Counted from the stretch's first letter, positions 55,269-63,638 are shown. The stretch: DNA of 64,000 nt from Paenimyroides baculatum (GCF_008629655.1 NZ_VWSG01000009.1:62001-126000), one strand, 5' to 3'. Translations and numbers: made by a program. The notes: generated by a model from the sequence alone, not told the origin.

Positions 55269-55742
55269 ATGAAAAAAAGTATCTTCACATTTTTTGTTTT
55301 AGGATTAACCGTGATTTCTTGTAATAAGAAAGAAACTGAAACAACTACCGAAACAACAATAAGTACAGACAGCACGGAGATTATTGCAAACGATACACTT
55401 ACAAATGTACACGATGGTCATACTACACAAAACTCGTTAGATTGGAACGGAACATACGAAGCAACGTTGCCTTGTGCCGACTGTGCGGGAATTAAAACGA
55501 CGATTACGTTAGATAAAAGCGGAACTTTTAAATACGCTGCCGAATATTTAGACAAGAAATTAAAGGTAAACGATGCAGGTGATATTATGTGGCATGATAA
55601 CGGATCGGTTGCTCATTTAAAAGGAAAAGATATTGATATTAAAGTTAAAGTTGTTGAAAACGGCTTGGTTGGTTTGGATACCGAAGGTAAAGAAATTGAT
55701 GGTCCGTTAAAAGAGCATTACAACTACAAAAAATTAAATTAA
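55269..55742 (+). CDS. NlpE-N-domain copper-resistance-like lipoprotein
   Basis: From ATG at 55269 the product is 157 residues: signal and lipobox VISC (Cys18), a Thr/Glu-rich linker (to about 55), then an NlpE N-terminal-like beta-barrel with WNGTYEATLPCADCAGIKTTI (Cys69/Cys72). In E. coli NlpE, which senses envelope and surface stress through Cpx, the equivalent CxxC is diagnostic. Cpx itself is absent in Bacteroidota, so the role here is unknown. Followed by a terminator. Confidence 0.85.
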   Translation: MKKSIFTFFVLGLTVISCNKKETETTTETTISTDSTEIIANDTLTNVHDGHTTQNSLDWNGTYEATLPCADCAGIKTTITLDKSGTFKYAAEYLDKKLKVNDAGDIMWHDNGSVAHLKGKDIDIKVKVVENGLVGLDTEGKEIDGPLKEHYNYKKLN

Positions 55743-55747
55743 TATTA

Positions 55748-55778
55748 AAAAAACCGGAAGTTCAGCTTCCGGTTTTTT
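55748..55778. terminator. Bidirectional terminator, NlpE-like gene and XRE operon
   Basis: AAAAAACCGGAAG (55748-55760), loop TTCAG, CTTCCGGTTTTTT (55766-55778): a perfect 13-base-pair GC-rich stem with A/T tracts on both sides. Confidence 0.9.
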
Positions 55779-55782
55779 GTTT

Positions 55783-55983
55783 TTAATCATCATCATCCAA
55801 CTCAAAAAGACTGTCTAAAGGCATATTGAAAATCTTGGAAATTTTTAAAGCCAGAACCGCAGACGGTATGTATTTTTTTGTTTCGATAGAATTAATTGTC
55901 TGACGTGAAACTCCGACCTTTTCCGCCAAATCTCCTTGTGTTAAATTGTGTCTGGCACGTTCTATTTTAATGTAATTCTTCAT
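55783..55983 (-). CDS. XRE-family transcriptional regulator
   Basis: A 66-residue stand-alone helix-turn-helix protein: IKIERARHNLTQGDLAEKVGVSRQTINSIETKKYIPSAVLALKISKIF (about 5-52). The short acidic C-terminus (LFELDDDD) is polyanionic. The fold matches the Cro/CI type that regulates neighbouring genes. Its start overlaps the upstream membrane gene by 4 bases (ATGA), so it is the last gene of a three-gene unit it probably regulates. Confidence 0.93.
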   Translation of the reverse strand: MKNYIKIERARHNLTQGDLAEKVGVSRQTINSIETKKYIPSAVLALKISKIFNMPLDSLFELDDDD

Positions 55984-56405
55984 TCTTCTCTTTGTTTAGA
56001 TAATGAATATATTTGCTGTCCAAAATTGGATAATATTATAAGTAAAATGAAAAACATTAACCCAAATCCATTATAATGAGTATAATCAAAATCTAACCAA
56101 TTGATCAGACTAAAAATAGAGCTCACTAATAATGTTGTTATACCTGTAATTACTCCTAAAAGAACAGCCGTTAACCTCATCTGCAAGTACATTTCATCTC
56201 CATCATCTTTTGTCCATTGTGTCATAAAAAGTAAGAACATTCCAACCAATGATATACTTGCAGTAATTTTTGAAAGTTTACTAAAGTCTAATAATTCATC
56301 AAAATCTGATGATTTAAGAAATATTAAGATTAAAACAGGCAGAAATATAATTGTTAAACTGATCCACATTCTCTTTTTCGGAATTAATCTACTTTTATTA
56401 TTCAT
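55980..56405 (-). CDS. Hypothetical four-helix membrane protein, copy 2
   Basis: From ATG at 56403-56405 (a longer frame adds 23 residues into the upstream gene) the product is 141 residues with four membrane helices (about 13-32, 44-62, 78-100, 110-130). The central loop QWTKDDGDEMYLQMRLTAVLLG resembles RYKDDDEMLYMIRLQITV of the upstream gene, so the two are paralogues, as found in pairs with small XRE regulators (DUF2975-like arrangement). No function known. Confidence 0.75.
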   Translation of the reverse strand: MNNKSRLIPKKRMWISLTIIFLPVLILIFLKSSDFDELLDFSKLSKITASISLVGMFLLFMTQWTKDDGDEMYLQMRLTAVLLGVITGITTLLVSSIFSLINWLDFDYTHYNGFGLMFFILLIILSNFGQQIYSLSKQREE

Positions 56406-56416
56406 AATCAATCGTT

Positions 56417-56830
56417 TTAAGTTAGTTCTTTTTTCAATTGAAACCTTTTTAGATGAAATATAAGATTTTGCCAAATTAATACAAACATAATGATTTGAAT
56501 AGCCGATTGCGACTGTATTTCATCTTTAAAAATCACTACATCAATTAGCGGGCTTATTATTAAATAGATTATCGCTATAAATAAACTTTGAACAGTTATT
56601 TGCAAACGAATCATGTACAGCATTTCGTCATCATCTTTGTATCTGGAATAAATCATAAAAAACAACCCTAAACACATGATTGCTTGAAATTGTATTTTTA
56701 TAAAATCTGCTGTGTAAATAGTTGATTCAAAATTTAAAACCTTTAATAGTATTGCTGTTATAAAAGGTATTACTAATAGAAATACACCCAGTATCTTAAA
56801 TTTAGATGGAAATAAAAAGTTTGTGTTCAT
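56417..56830 (-). CDS. Hypothetical four-helix membrane protein, copy 1
   Basis: From ATG at 56828-56830 the product is 138 residues with four membrane helices. The shared block SRYKDDDEMLYMIRLQITVQSLFIAI identifies it as a paralogue of the next gene, 11 bases away. Together with the XRE regulator they form a three-gene operon with a promoter at 56857-56864. It resembles other membrane-protein/XRE pairs in Gram-positive and Bacteroidota genomes; a direct role in sensing is inferred. Confidence 0.75.
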   Translation of the reverse strand: MNTNFLFPSKFKILGVFLLVIPFITAILLKVLNFESTIYTADFIKIQFQAIMCLGLFFMIYSRYKDDDEMLYMIRLQITVQSLFIAIIYLIISPLIDVVIFKDEIQSQSAIQIIMFVLIWQNLIFHLKRFQLKKELT

Positions 56831-56856
56831 AATTATATAGTTAAGTTTATTTGCTA

Positions 56857-56864
56857 CAAATATA
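56857..56864 (-). promoter_or_regulatory. Promoter -7 box of the membrane-protein/XRE operon
   Basis: On the minus strand TATATTTG (56864-56857) matches TAnnTTTG exactly, 26 bases before the start at 56830. It lies upstream of that start and inside the longer alternative frame, so it supports the shorter gene. Confidence 0.6.
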
Positions 56865-56970
56865 AACAAACTTTTCAATTTGTAAAGAAAACTTTACTTA
56901 ATGAAATAAAAAAAATCGATATGCTATAAAAACATACCGATTTAAAAAAATATAGTTAGTTTAATTGTAT

Positions 56971-58452
56971 TTATGCTGTTGCAGGTAAATCGCGGGTTAA
57001 CCAACCACTGCGACCTGCGGTTATTATTGCGTAAGGTGTAATCCAAAATAAGGTAAACAAATAGAATACGCTGTAAGTGTATGCCAAAAATGCTTCGGCT
57101 ATATTGTATTTTTTTGCGTAGAAAAACATTTGAATGCTCGAGAACACAAAGATTCCTGCTAAACTTGAACATACAAACAATACTGGATGTGTAACTACAA
57201 AAAACAATAATAACGCCAATAAAGGATACGCCATAATTACTTTAATCCACTGCATGGTTAGTAAAATACGTGATCCTGCGGTTGATTCTTCTCTGAATTT
57301 TGTAAAGGCAAACTTACTCATCATAATGTTTTCACGAACATTGCTTCGTTCCCAACGAACAAACATTTTGTACAGACTTTTGTATTTTTCGGGAATGTTG
57401 GTATATACATACGCATTTTTCTGAAAAAGAACATGCAAGCCTTGTTTTAAAATCATGTTGGTTATTGCTCGGTCTTCGCCAATATCACTTGGTTGTCCCA
57501 TAAAAGTTTGGTTCATCCAATCTTCTAAACAATTCATTACTGCGTCTTTTCTATAAGCTGCCAATGCACCGGGTGTACATAAAACCGAACCAATAGCACT
57601 TTGCGCCGATCGAACAAATTCAAAACTAAAAACAAAACTTACGTTTAACATTTTTGGAATCAAACCTTTTGCTTTGTTCAAAACTCTAACGTTTCCTGCT
57701 ACCGCACCACATTTTTCATTCACTGCAAACGGACTTACCAAGTTTCGCAAAGTATCTTCTTTTACAATAGAATCACTATCTACCGTTACAAAAACATCGC
57801 CCGTTCCTTCTTTAAAACCACGATAAAGCGCATGACGTTTACCCATATTTTTTGGTTGCTGATAAATTGTCAATCGGTCGCCCAATTTTGCTTTTGCTTT
57901 CAACATCCATTGCCAAGTATCATCCTTACTTCCATCATCAATCGATAAAATCTGTAATTTTTCTGGCGGGAAATCACTATCAGCCAAACTCAATAAGGTT
58001 TCATAAACCAGTTTTCCTTCATTATAAGCAGGCACAATTACCGTACAGGTTGGCAATTTATCGTTACTTACAGCTTTTACAGGTTTGTATTTTATGTACA
58101 GCACAATTAAATACGTTAAAAAACTTAACTGCAAAACCAATAAGGTTAAGGCAATGTAGTTTATCGATGCACCCCACCACGTACTCATACGTTCAAAGTG
58201 CAGTTTTTCCATATCGGGCTGAAAGTTTATAAACGTAGCTATAGACAGCACCATTAAAATTAGGGTGGCACCTACTACTAAATAATCTTTGTTTTTTAGG
58301 GAGTTTAGTGAAAGCTGATCTAAAAATTTAGTTCGATCTGCTTTTTGTTTGGATGCATCATCTCTAACAATTTTAAGATGATTAGTCTCCAATGAAGATT
58401 GCGTGTCTAAAAACGGTTTGCTTTTTAAACACTGGTTGGTGGTTGTGGGCAT
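56971..58452 (-). CDS. Processive GT2-family glycosyltransferase
   Basis: From ATG at 58450-58452 the product is 493 residues: two N-terminal membrane helices (about 50-72 and 90-115), a GT-A domain (TCTVIVPAYNEGKLVYETL, DDGSKDDTW, FVTVDSDSIVKEDTL, GEDRAITNMILK) with the RW motif in MFVRWERSN, and three to four C-terminal helices. This is the layout of hyaluronan, chitin and PNAG-type synthases. Product unknown. An N-terminal extension from 58515 is less likely. Confidence 0.9.
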   Translation of the reverse strand: MPTTTNQCLKSKPFLDTQSSLETNHLKIVRDDASKQKADRTKFLDQLSLNSLKNKDYLVVGATLILMVLSIATFINFQPDMEKLHFERMSTWWGASINYIALTLLVLQLSFLTYLIVLYIKYKPVKAVSNDKLPTCTVIVPAYNEGKLVYETLLSLADSDFPPEKLQILSIDDGSKDDTWQWMLKAKAKLGDRLTIYQQPKNMGKRHALYRGFKEGTGDVFVTVDSDSIVKEDTLRNLVSPFAVNEKCGAVAGNVRVLNKAKGLIPKMLNVSFVFSFEFVRSAQSAIGSVLCTPGALAAYRKDAVMNCLEDWMNQTFMGQPSDIGEDRAITNMILKQGLHVLFQKNAYVYTNIPEKYKSLYKMFVRWERSNVRENIMMSKFAFTKFREESTAGSRILLTMQWIKVIMAYPLLALLLFFVVTHPVLFVCSSLAGIFVFSSIQMFFYAKKYNIAEAFLAYTYSVFYLFTLFWITPYAIITAGRSGWLTRDLPATA

Positions 58453-58758
58453 ATACTTTATTTTAAGAAATAAAGCGTTTGAATTTTTATTGGTTAGATT
58501 AAAATGATCAAACACTTTTTTGTTTTGTCTTGTATAAAGTTTTCAAGTACTGTGCCACTGGCTTTTTTAACAAGAAAGCGTTAAATTTTAAGATAAATTG
58601 AGGTTTTATTGTAGAAGCCAATCCCCAAATTGGGTACACCACTACCCTACATCCCGTTTGTTAATGTGTTGATTTTAAATATCAGTTTATATATTTTATA
58701 GGATCAAAAAACAAGGTTTAATAAAAAATCCGTTACCAAACGATAACGGATTTTGAAT
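58453..58758. other. Intergenic region, glycosyltransferase leader
   Basis: 306 bases with no gene. It holds the aminopeptidase terminator at the right end, then a GC-richer island: CCCAAATTGGG (58624-58634) and GGGTA-caccac-TACCC (58632-58647) are overlapping dyads, likely operators. ACCACTACCCTA within it resembles ACCACTTACCTA in the two-component region at 25681. Confidence 0.4.
58725..58754 (-). terminator. Terminator of the leucyl aminopeptidase gene
   Basis: AAAATCCGTTA (58725-58735) and TAACGGATTTT (58744-58754) form an 11-base-pair stem just beyond the minus-strand stop at 58759, followed by TTATTAAA. Confidence 0.8.
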
Positions 58759-60150
58759 TTACTTTTTATAGTTTACAAAGAATTCATGCAGTGCACGGAT
58801 TCCCGTTCCGGTTCCGCCGTTTCCTTTATAATTTTCGGTAGCAGTAGTAAATGCAGGTCCGGCAATATCAATATGCACAAACGGAGCTTTCGCAAAATGC
58901 TCTAAAAACTTACCGGCCGTAATGGTTCCTGCAGTGCTTCCGCCAATGTTTTTCAAATCAGCACAAGTAGATTTCAGCTGCTCTTTATAATCATCCCATA
59001 AAGGCAATTGCACCATACGTTCGTACACTTTTTCACCGGCATTTAAAATATCGTTGGTAACATTGCTTGATGCGTTACTCATTAAACACGCAGCACGTGT
59101 ACCAACCGCAACCAAAGCAGCACCTGTAAGCGTTGCCGAATTTATAATCAACTCGGGAGTGTATTTTGTAGCATAACTAATGGCATCTGCCAAAATCATA
59201 CGTCCTTCGGCATCGGTATTCAACACTTCAACCGTAGTTCCATCCATCATGGTAACAATATCGCCCGGAGCATACGCATCGCCACCCGGACGGTTATCTG
59301 TCGCGGGAATCAATCCTATAATATGAACATTTAGTTTGTTTAATGCTGCTGCGTAAACCGTTCCTGCCATCATTGCTGCACCACCCATATCAGATTTCAT
59401 TAAATCCATTGAGTTTGGCGTTGGTTTTAGCGACAATCCGCCGGTATCGTAAACAACACCTTTTCCAACCAAAACAATTGGTTTGTCGTTGATAGGATTT
59501 GAAGGTTTGTATTCCATCACCGTAAAGGTTGGCGGTTGAATAGAACCTTTATTTACCGCAAGCAATCCGCCCATTTTTAAGGCTTCGATTTCTGATTTAC
59601 GGAAAACTTCTACATGAAAGTGTGCTTCATCGCCAATTTCCTGAATTTCTTTTGCCAATTGATTTGCCGTTAAGAACGAATTTGGTTCGTTAACCATATC
59701 ACGAGCCCAGAAAACTGCTTTTATTACATTGTTGATGCGGTTGATTTCTTCGGCTGAAATATCGCCTAACATAAAAATATTCTCTAAAGTATATTCGCGA
59801 TCGTCGGCATCTTTAAAATATTTTAAAAACTGATAGTTCGATAGCGCCAAACCTTCAGCCAACGCCAAAGTAGTTTCGCCTGATCCGATGATGGTAATAT
59901 CGGTTGCTTTTTTATCTAATTTTTGTCGGATATTAAAACCTGCAACACGCATTTTTTCCAAATCGTTATTTTCTTTTACGAAAAAGTAGAACTGGTTGCC
60001 TATTTTAAAAAAATCTTCTTTTGTTTCTGCGGTTTGAAAGGTTTTAAAAGCCTCACTAACATAATCAGGTGTTTGATTATTTAAAGAAGTTTGCTCGTTA
60101 ACAACATAAACAAAAGCAGTTCCTTTAATTTCTTGAGTTAATTGTAACAT
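58759..60150 (-). CDS. pepA: Leucyl aminopeptidase (M17)
   Basis: A cytoplasmic di-zinc exopeptidase. From ATG at 60148-60150 the product is 463 residues (MLQLTQEIKG); a longer frame from 60279 is rejected because it overlaps the next gene and a -7 box at 60171. Metal-binding and active-site motifs are intact: LVGKGVVYDTGGLSLK, KSDMGGAAMMAG and VLNTDAEGRMILADA. The order of motifs and length match M17 enzymes. Ends at a hairpin terminator. Confidence 0.95.
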   Translation of the reverse strand: MLQLTQEIKGTAFVYVVNEQTSLNNQTPDYVSEAFKTFQTAETKEDFFKIGNQFYFFVKENNDLEKMRVAGFNIRQKLDKKATDITIIGSGETTLALAEGLALSNYQFLKYFKDADDREYTLENIFMLGDISAEEINRINNVIKAVFWARDMVNEPNSFLTANQLAKEIQEIGDEAHFHVEVFRKSEIEALKMGGLLAVNKGSIQPPTFTVMEYKPSNPINDKPIVLVGKGVVYDTGGLSLKPTPNSMDLMKSDMGGAAMMAGTVYAAALNKLNVHIIGLIPATDNRPGGDAYAPGDIVTMMDGTTVEVLNTDAEGRMILADAISYATKYTPELIINSATLTGAALVAVGTRAACLMSNASSNVTNDILNAGEKVYERMVQLPLWDDYKEQLKSTCADLKNIGGSTAGTITAGKFLEHFAKAPFVHIDIAGPAFTTATENYKGNGGTGTGIRALHEFFVNYKK

Positions 60151-60170
60151 TGTTAGTTTTATTTTGATTT

Positions 60171-60178
60171 CAAAAGTA
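60171..60178 (-). promoter_or_regulatory. pepA promoter -7 box
   Basis: On the minus strand TACTTTTG (60178-60171) matches TAnnTTTG, 20 bases before the ATG at 60150. It lies in the end region of the upstream gene. Confidence 0.5.
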
Positions 60179-60205
60179 CGAAAATGAGTGATATTTTCGA
60201 TTGAA

Positions 60206-60832
60206 TTATGTATTTTTTGATCGATACTGTAATCTTTTAGGTATATAATCGTCCCAAATAACATAAGAGAATAATCCATTCATTAATAAGTATAAATAAA
60301 CATACACATTGTTTGCTGTGAGTCTATATCTACTATATCCAGTATACTTGGATTCATAATCTTTCATGAAATCGTATCCATAAAAATGATAAAGCAATAA
60401 GAATGTGACCAAAGCAACAAAACCAAATATCGAGCTTGCTATTAATTTTCGAGTATTAATTTTAGAATTTAAACCCAAATCCTTTAAATTATAAAAAATA
60501 AAATAACCCGCTGCAAGACTAGAAAAAGTGATTCCCATACTTAATACGTACTTCTTGGAATGTAATTTAGGATAGTGACTATTTTCTGGAGTATCTGGAA
60601 CAGAATAATCATCATTATATTCTTGAAAATCTCTTAAATTATCCTGCTCTTTTTGATTTATTACTTCGTCGATTTTTAGTTTTTCACTTTCAGAAAAAAT
60701 ATATTTTCTTTCTTTTTCCAATATATCAACAGCTAACAATAACGCTTCAATAGTGTATGGCGTATTTGGCTTTAAGTAACCCAAAAGTTCTTTGTCTGAT
60801 AATTTTCTGATTTTACTTATATCAATACTCAT
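60206..60832 (-). CDS. Hypothetical membrane protein
   Basis: The 208-residue product has a soluble N-terminal part (about 1-92, helical, charged; LSDKELLGYLKPNTPYTIEAL) then three membrane helices (about 98-115, 130-150, 175-195). No family recognised. Its promoter overlaps that of the divergent glutaminase gene. The gene ends 55 bases before the pepA start. Confidence 0.65.
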   Translation of the reverse strand: MSIDISKIRKLSDKELLGYLKPNTPYTIEALLLAVDILEKERKYIFSESEKLKIDEVINQKEQDNLRDFQEYNDDYSVPDTPENSHYPKLHSKKYVLSMGITFSSLAAGYFIFYNLKDLGLNSKINTRKLIASSIFGFVALVTFLLLYHFYGYDFMKDYESKYTGYSRYRLTANNVYVYLYLLMNGLFSYVIWDDYIPKRLQYRSKNT

Positions 60833-60840
60833 ATTGTTTT

Positions 60841-60873
60841 TTTGTGTTTGCCAAAAATAATATTTTATCTTTG
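60841..60873 (+). promoter_or_regulatory. glsA promoter
   Basis: TTTG (60841-60844), 21-base spacer, TATCTTTG (60866-60873) matches the Bacteroidota consensus closely; the ATG follows at 60894 after a 20-base leader. Confidence 0.75.
60852..60859 (-). promoter_or_regulatory. Divergent promoter -7 box for the membrane protein
   Basis: On the minus strand TATTTTTG (60859-60852) matches TAnnTTTG and lies in the spacer of the glsA promoter, 19 bases before the ATG at 60832. Confidence 0.45.
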
Positions 60874-60893
60874 ATTCTATCTAAATTCCCACC

Positions 60894-61922
60894 ATGCAAA
60901 AATCGCTATTTATAAAACTGTTTGTACTATTTGTTTCAGTAAACATGAGTTGCTTTTCTTTAAATGCACAGAAAAAATCGACTGCAATATCAACTGATAA
61001 TAAAATTACCGAAAAAGTTTTACAGGAAGTTTTAGATCAGAATAAACATTTTGCTTCGCAAGGAAAAGTTGCCGATTATATTCCAGAATTAGGAAAAATG
61101 AATGCCGATGCTATTGCTTTTTCTGTGGTTGATACAAACGGAAAAGTTATAAGCGTGGGCGATACAGACAAGAAATTCACCATGCAGAGTATTTCTAAAA
61201 TTATTGCGCTAATGGTGGCTGTTCAGGAAAATGGAGAAGAAGCTGTTTTTAAAAACATGGGCTATTTTGGATCAGACAAACCTTTTAATCATTTTGGAAG
61301 TTTGGAAATTACGGGCAAACCACTAAACCCAATGATGAATGCCGGAGCCATTTTAACAGTTTCGATGATTGAAGGCGATGGTGAAACTGCTTTTCAAAAG
61401 GTGTTGAAAATGGTTCGGTTTATTACCAAAAACAACAACATTAATTATAATGAAACTGTTTATTTGTCTGAAAAAGAAACCGGTCACCGTAACCGAGGAA
61501 TGTTCTACATTATGAAAAACAGCGGACTGATTAACGGAACGGAAGATCAATTAGACAATTATTTTAAACAATGTTCGATAGAAGTTACAGCGGAAGATCT
61601 GGCTAAAATTGGTTACTTTTTTGCCAATGAATGCGTTCGATTTGATGGTGATGCTATTTACAAAAACACCGATTTATCTAAATTGATCCAATCGCAAATG
61701 ATGGTTGCAGGTATGTACGAATTTAGTGGCGAATATGCCCGCAGAATTGGCTTACCAAGTAAATCGGGCGTTGGCGGCGGAATTACCGTAAGTGTTCCGG
61801 GTAAAATGGGAATTGGTGTTTTTAGTGCGCCTTTAGACAGTCACGGAAATTCGGTTGCGGGTTACCAAATGATATTGAATTTTTCGAAAAGATTCGGTTT
61901 GAATATTTTTGCTCCAAAATAG
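60894..61922 (+). CDS. glsA: Glutaminase A with signal peptide
   Basis: Hydrolyses glutamine to glutamate and ammonia. The 342-residue product has the catalytic Ser99-x-x-Lys102 (FTMQSISKI), GKPLNPMMNAGAI and SGVGGGITVSVPGKMGIGVFSAPLD, all typical of the serine-dependent GlsA family (about 310 residues). The extra N-terminal 25 residues form a signal peptide (LFVLFVSVNMS..LNAQ), so the enzyme should be periplasmic, unlike the cytoplasmic E. coli paralogues. Confidence 0.94.
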   Translation: MQKSLFIKLFVLFVSVNMSCFSLNAQKKSTAISTDNKITEKVLQEVLDQNKHFASQGKVADYIPELGKMNADAIAFSVVDTNGKVISVGDTDKKFTMQSISKIIALMVAVQENGEEAVFKNMGYFGSDKPFNHFGSLEITGKPLNPMMNAGAILTVSMIEGDGETAFQKVLKMVRFITKNNNINYNETVYLSEKETGHRNRGMFYIMKNSGLINGTEDQLDNYFKQCSIEVTAEDLAKIGYFFANECVRFDGDAIYKNTDLSKLIQSQMMVAGMYEFSGEYARRIGLPSKSGVGGGITVSVPGKMGIGVFSAPLDSHGNSVAGYQMILNFSKRFGLNIFAPK

Positions 61923-61983
61923 GTTTCCCGCTGATTAATTTTTACCACATAGAAACATAGTTTTTATAAGTCTTGTTACACCT

Positions 61984-62080
61984 CGTCAGTTCGAGCGAAG
62001 TCGAGAACCGAAGCTTGTCGAGAACTTATACTTTTAAACTTCTCGATACGCTTCACTACGTTATGCTACTCAAAGTGACG
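61984..62080. repeat. Dispersed repeat, second family
   Basis: CGTCAGTTCGAGCGAAGTCG at the left and GCTACTCAAAGTGACG at the right, with TCGAGAAC and GTTCTCGA-like internal arms (CGAGAACTT..ACTTCTCGA), outer arms CGTCA/TGACG. Located between glsA and alkB, inside a 205-base gap with no other feature. Confidence 0.7.
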
Positions 62081-62127
62081 GAAATTCTTACATTTACAAA
62101 CATCCCGCGTCAAGCATCAGTCACCAA

Positions 62128-62730
62128 TCATTTTATCTGTCTAAAAGTCAAACTAATTCTTGGCTCGGTTACTTTTTTTGTCGGAGCAATTCTGTGCAAC
62201 CAATGCTTTTGAGTTTCGCCTTTCATTTCAATTAACGAACCATTTGGCAAATCGAACTGTTTTTTATCTGCCGACTGTTTGTGTTTAAAATCAAAACGTC
62301 GTTGTGCACCCAAACTTAAACACGCAATAGAACCGTTATCAACCAAATCTTTTTCGCCATCGCTGTGCCATGCCATACCTTCTTCCCCGCTGTGATACAA
62401 ATTCAACAAGCAAGAATTGTACATACTGTCGGTATATAATTCAATCAATTGTTTTAATGCTAGTAATTCTTCAATCCAAGGTGTTGCAATGCGTGTATAA
62501 CCTGAATAAGTGTACGAAAAATCTTTAGATCCGTACCAGGCAACCTTTCGTTTGGTAATGATTTCTTTTCCGTAAATAATTGATTTATCGTGATACCACT
62601 CAATTTTCTGCATCAAAACATTGAAAAAATAATCGGCTTCATTGGTATCCAACAAAATTCCATGGTAAATAACTTCGCCATCAAAAGGCAATAAATTATC
62701 GGTCGCAGCGTTGTTTGTAAATAAATCCAT
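62128..62730 (-). CDS. alkB: AlkB-family 2OG-Fe(II) dioxygenase
   Basis: Oxidative demethylase of alkylated DNA or RNA bases. From ATG at 62728-62730 the product is 200 residues (MDLFTNNAATDNLLPF). Fe ligands are in WHSDGEKD (His, Asp) and QKHWLHRI (His), and the 2-oxoglutarate contacts in TEPRISLTFRQI (Arg pair). Nucleotide-binding YxGxxDFSYTYSG is present. A longer frame from 62781 is rejected by a -7 box at 62747. No methyl-adaptive ada gene is nearby. Confidence 0.93.
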   Translation of the reverse strand: MDLFTNNAATDNLLPFDGEVIYHGILLDTNEADYFFNVLMQKIEWYHDKSIIYGKEIITKRKVAWYGSKDFSYTYSGYTRIATPWIEELLALKQLIELYTDSMYNSCLLNLYHSGEEGMAWHSDGEKDLVDNGSIACLSLGAQRRFDFKHKQSADKKQFDLPNGSLIEMKGETQKHWLHRIAPTKKVTEPRISLTFRQIK

Positions 62731-62746
62731 GTTATCAATTGTTAGG

Positions 62747-62754
62747 CAAAGATA
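62747..62754 (-). promoter_or_regulatory. alkB promoter -7 box
   Basis: On the minus strand TATCTTTG (62754-62747) matches TAnnTTTG exactly, 16 bases before the alkB ATG. Confidence 0.55.
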
Positions 62755-62821
62755 CTTAATTTCGATTTTTTGTATCTTCATAAAATTATATCATTAATCT
62801 ATTCAATTAAAATTTAAACTT

Positions 62822-63214
62822 ATGAAAAAACTTATTTTATTATTTGCATTTATTAGTTTGTTTTCATGCACCAGTGAAGAGAATTTTAAGCGTGCTGAAA
62901 TTTCTGGCGAATGGAAAATGACTGCTTATCTTGGTTTTGTACCCGAATTACCGCAGATTGAAAAAGGTTCGGTTGTTTGGAATATTGATGCCACAAACAT
63001 TTCAATGACCAATAACAGTGAACATGCTTATGTTAGCCAAGAAGGAACTTTTGGATATCTTTGGTTAAATGCTGAAACTATTTTGGTTAATTATCCTGAA
63101 TTTCCCGGATATTACAAAGTTAATTTATCAGATAACAAATTGCGATTAACACGTACAGTTCAGCCAGGTACACCAGAGGTTTCAGATCAACCTGTTCTGG
63201 AATTTGAAAAATAA
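62822..63214 (+). CDS. Lipocalin-like lipoprotein
   Basis: The 130-residue product has a lipobox (SLFSC, Cys16) and a lipocalin-like strand set (ISGEWKMTAYLGF, SVVWNIDATNISMTNN, GTFGYLWLNAETILVNY, NKLRLTRTVQ). It matches the pattern of small lipocalin-like domains without a bound ligand known. Monocistronic, divergent from alkB, ending in a hairpin. Confidence 0.75.
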   Translation: MKKLILLFAFISLFSCTSEENFKRAEISGEWKMTAYLGFVPELPQIEKGSVVWNIDATNISMTNNSEHAYVSQEGTFGYLWLNAETILVNYPEFPGYYKVNLSDNKLRLTRTVQPGTPEVSDQPVLEFEK

Positions 63215-63243
63215 AAAAAGCAACTCGGTTTGAGTTGCTTTTT
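63215..63243. terminator. Bidirectional terminator
   Basis: AAAAAGCAACTC (63215-63226), loop GGTTT, GAGTTGCTTTTT (63232-63243): a perfect 12-base-pair stem between the lipocalin-like gene and the convergent hypothetical gene. Confidence 0.88.
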
Positions 63244-63248
63244 GTGTT

Positions 63249-63638
63249 TTAGAATACTTCCATTTGATAATGTTCTGATATAAACGGAATCGATATTAAT
63301 TCACTGTCAAAAATCTGCACCAGACATTCTTCGTCCAAGTTCACAAAAAAATCGATTAACTGTTCGTTTGGTAAATTTTCCTGAAAAAGTTTTCCTTCAG
63401 GGTTTTCATCGCAATCAAGCGTATCAACCACCATATCCAAATTGGTAAAAGTGGTTACAAAAGTGAACTTGTTTAAATATTCTTCTTTTGTAAAAACCGA
63501 TTTCAGATACACTTTTTCATGTGCTTTTACAATGAATAATGCCTTTACGTTTTCGTTTAAAAAAGTAGCGTTTACGGCTTTAAAATAATTGATAAAATTT
63601 TGACTTTCGTCTGTTGATTGAAAATAATTTTCGGTCAT
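63249..63638 (-). CDS. Hypothetical acidic cytoplasmic protein
   Basis: The 129-residue product lacks signal peptide or membrane helices. It is acidic and of mixed alpha/beta type (NYFKAVNATFLNENVKALFIVKAHEKVYL, FTFVTTFTNLDMVVDTLD, ECLVQIFDSELISIPF). No family recognised. Single gene with the shared terminator behind it. Confidence 0.65.
   Translation of the reverse strand: MTENYFQSTDESQNFINYFKAVNATFLNENVKALFIVKAHEKVYLKSVFTKEEYLNKFTFVTTFTNLDMVVDTLDCDENPEGKLFQENLPNEQLIDFFVNLDEECLVQIFDSELISIPFISEHYQMEVF

Noticed and set aside
58759-60279. Longer aminopeptidase start at 60279
   Set aside because: It overlaps the convergently placed upstream gene by 74 bases and lies before the -7 box at 60171; the M17 homology starts at 60150.
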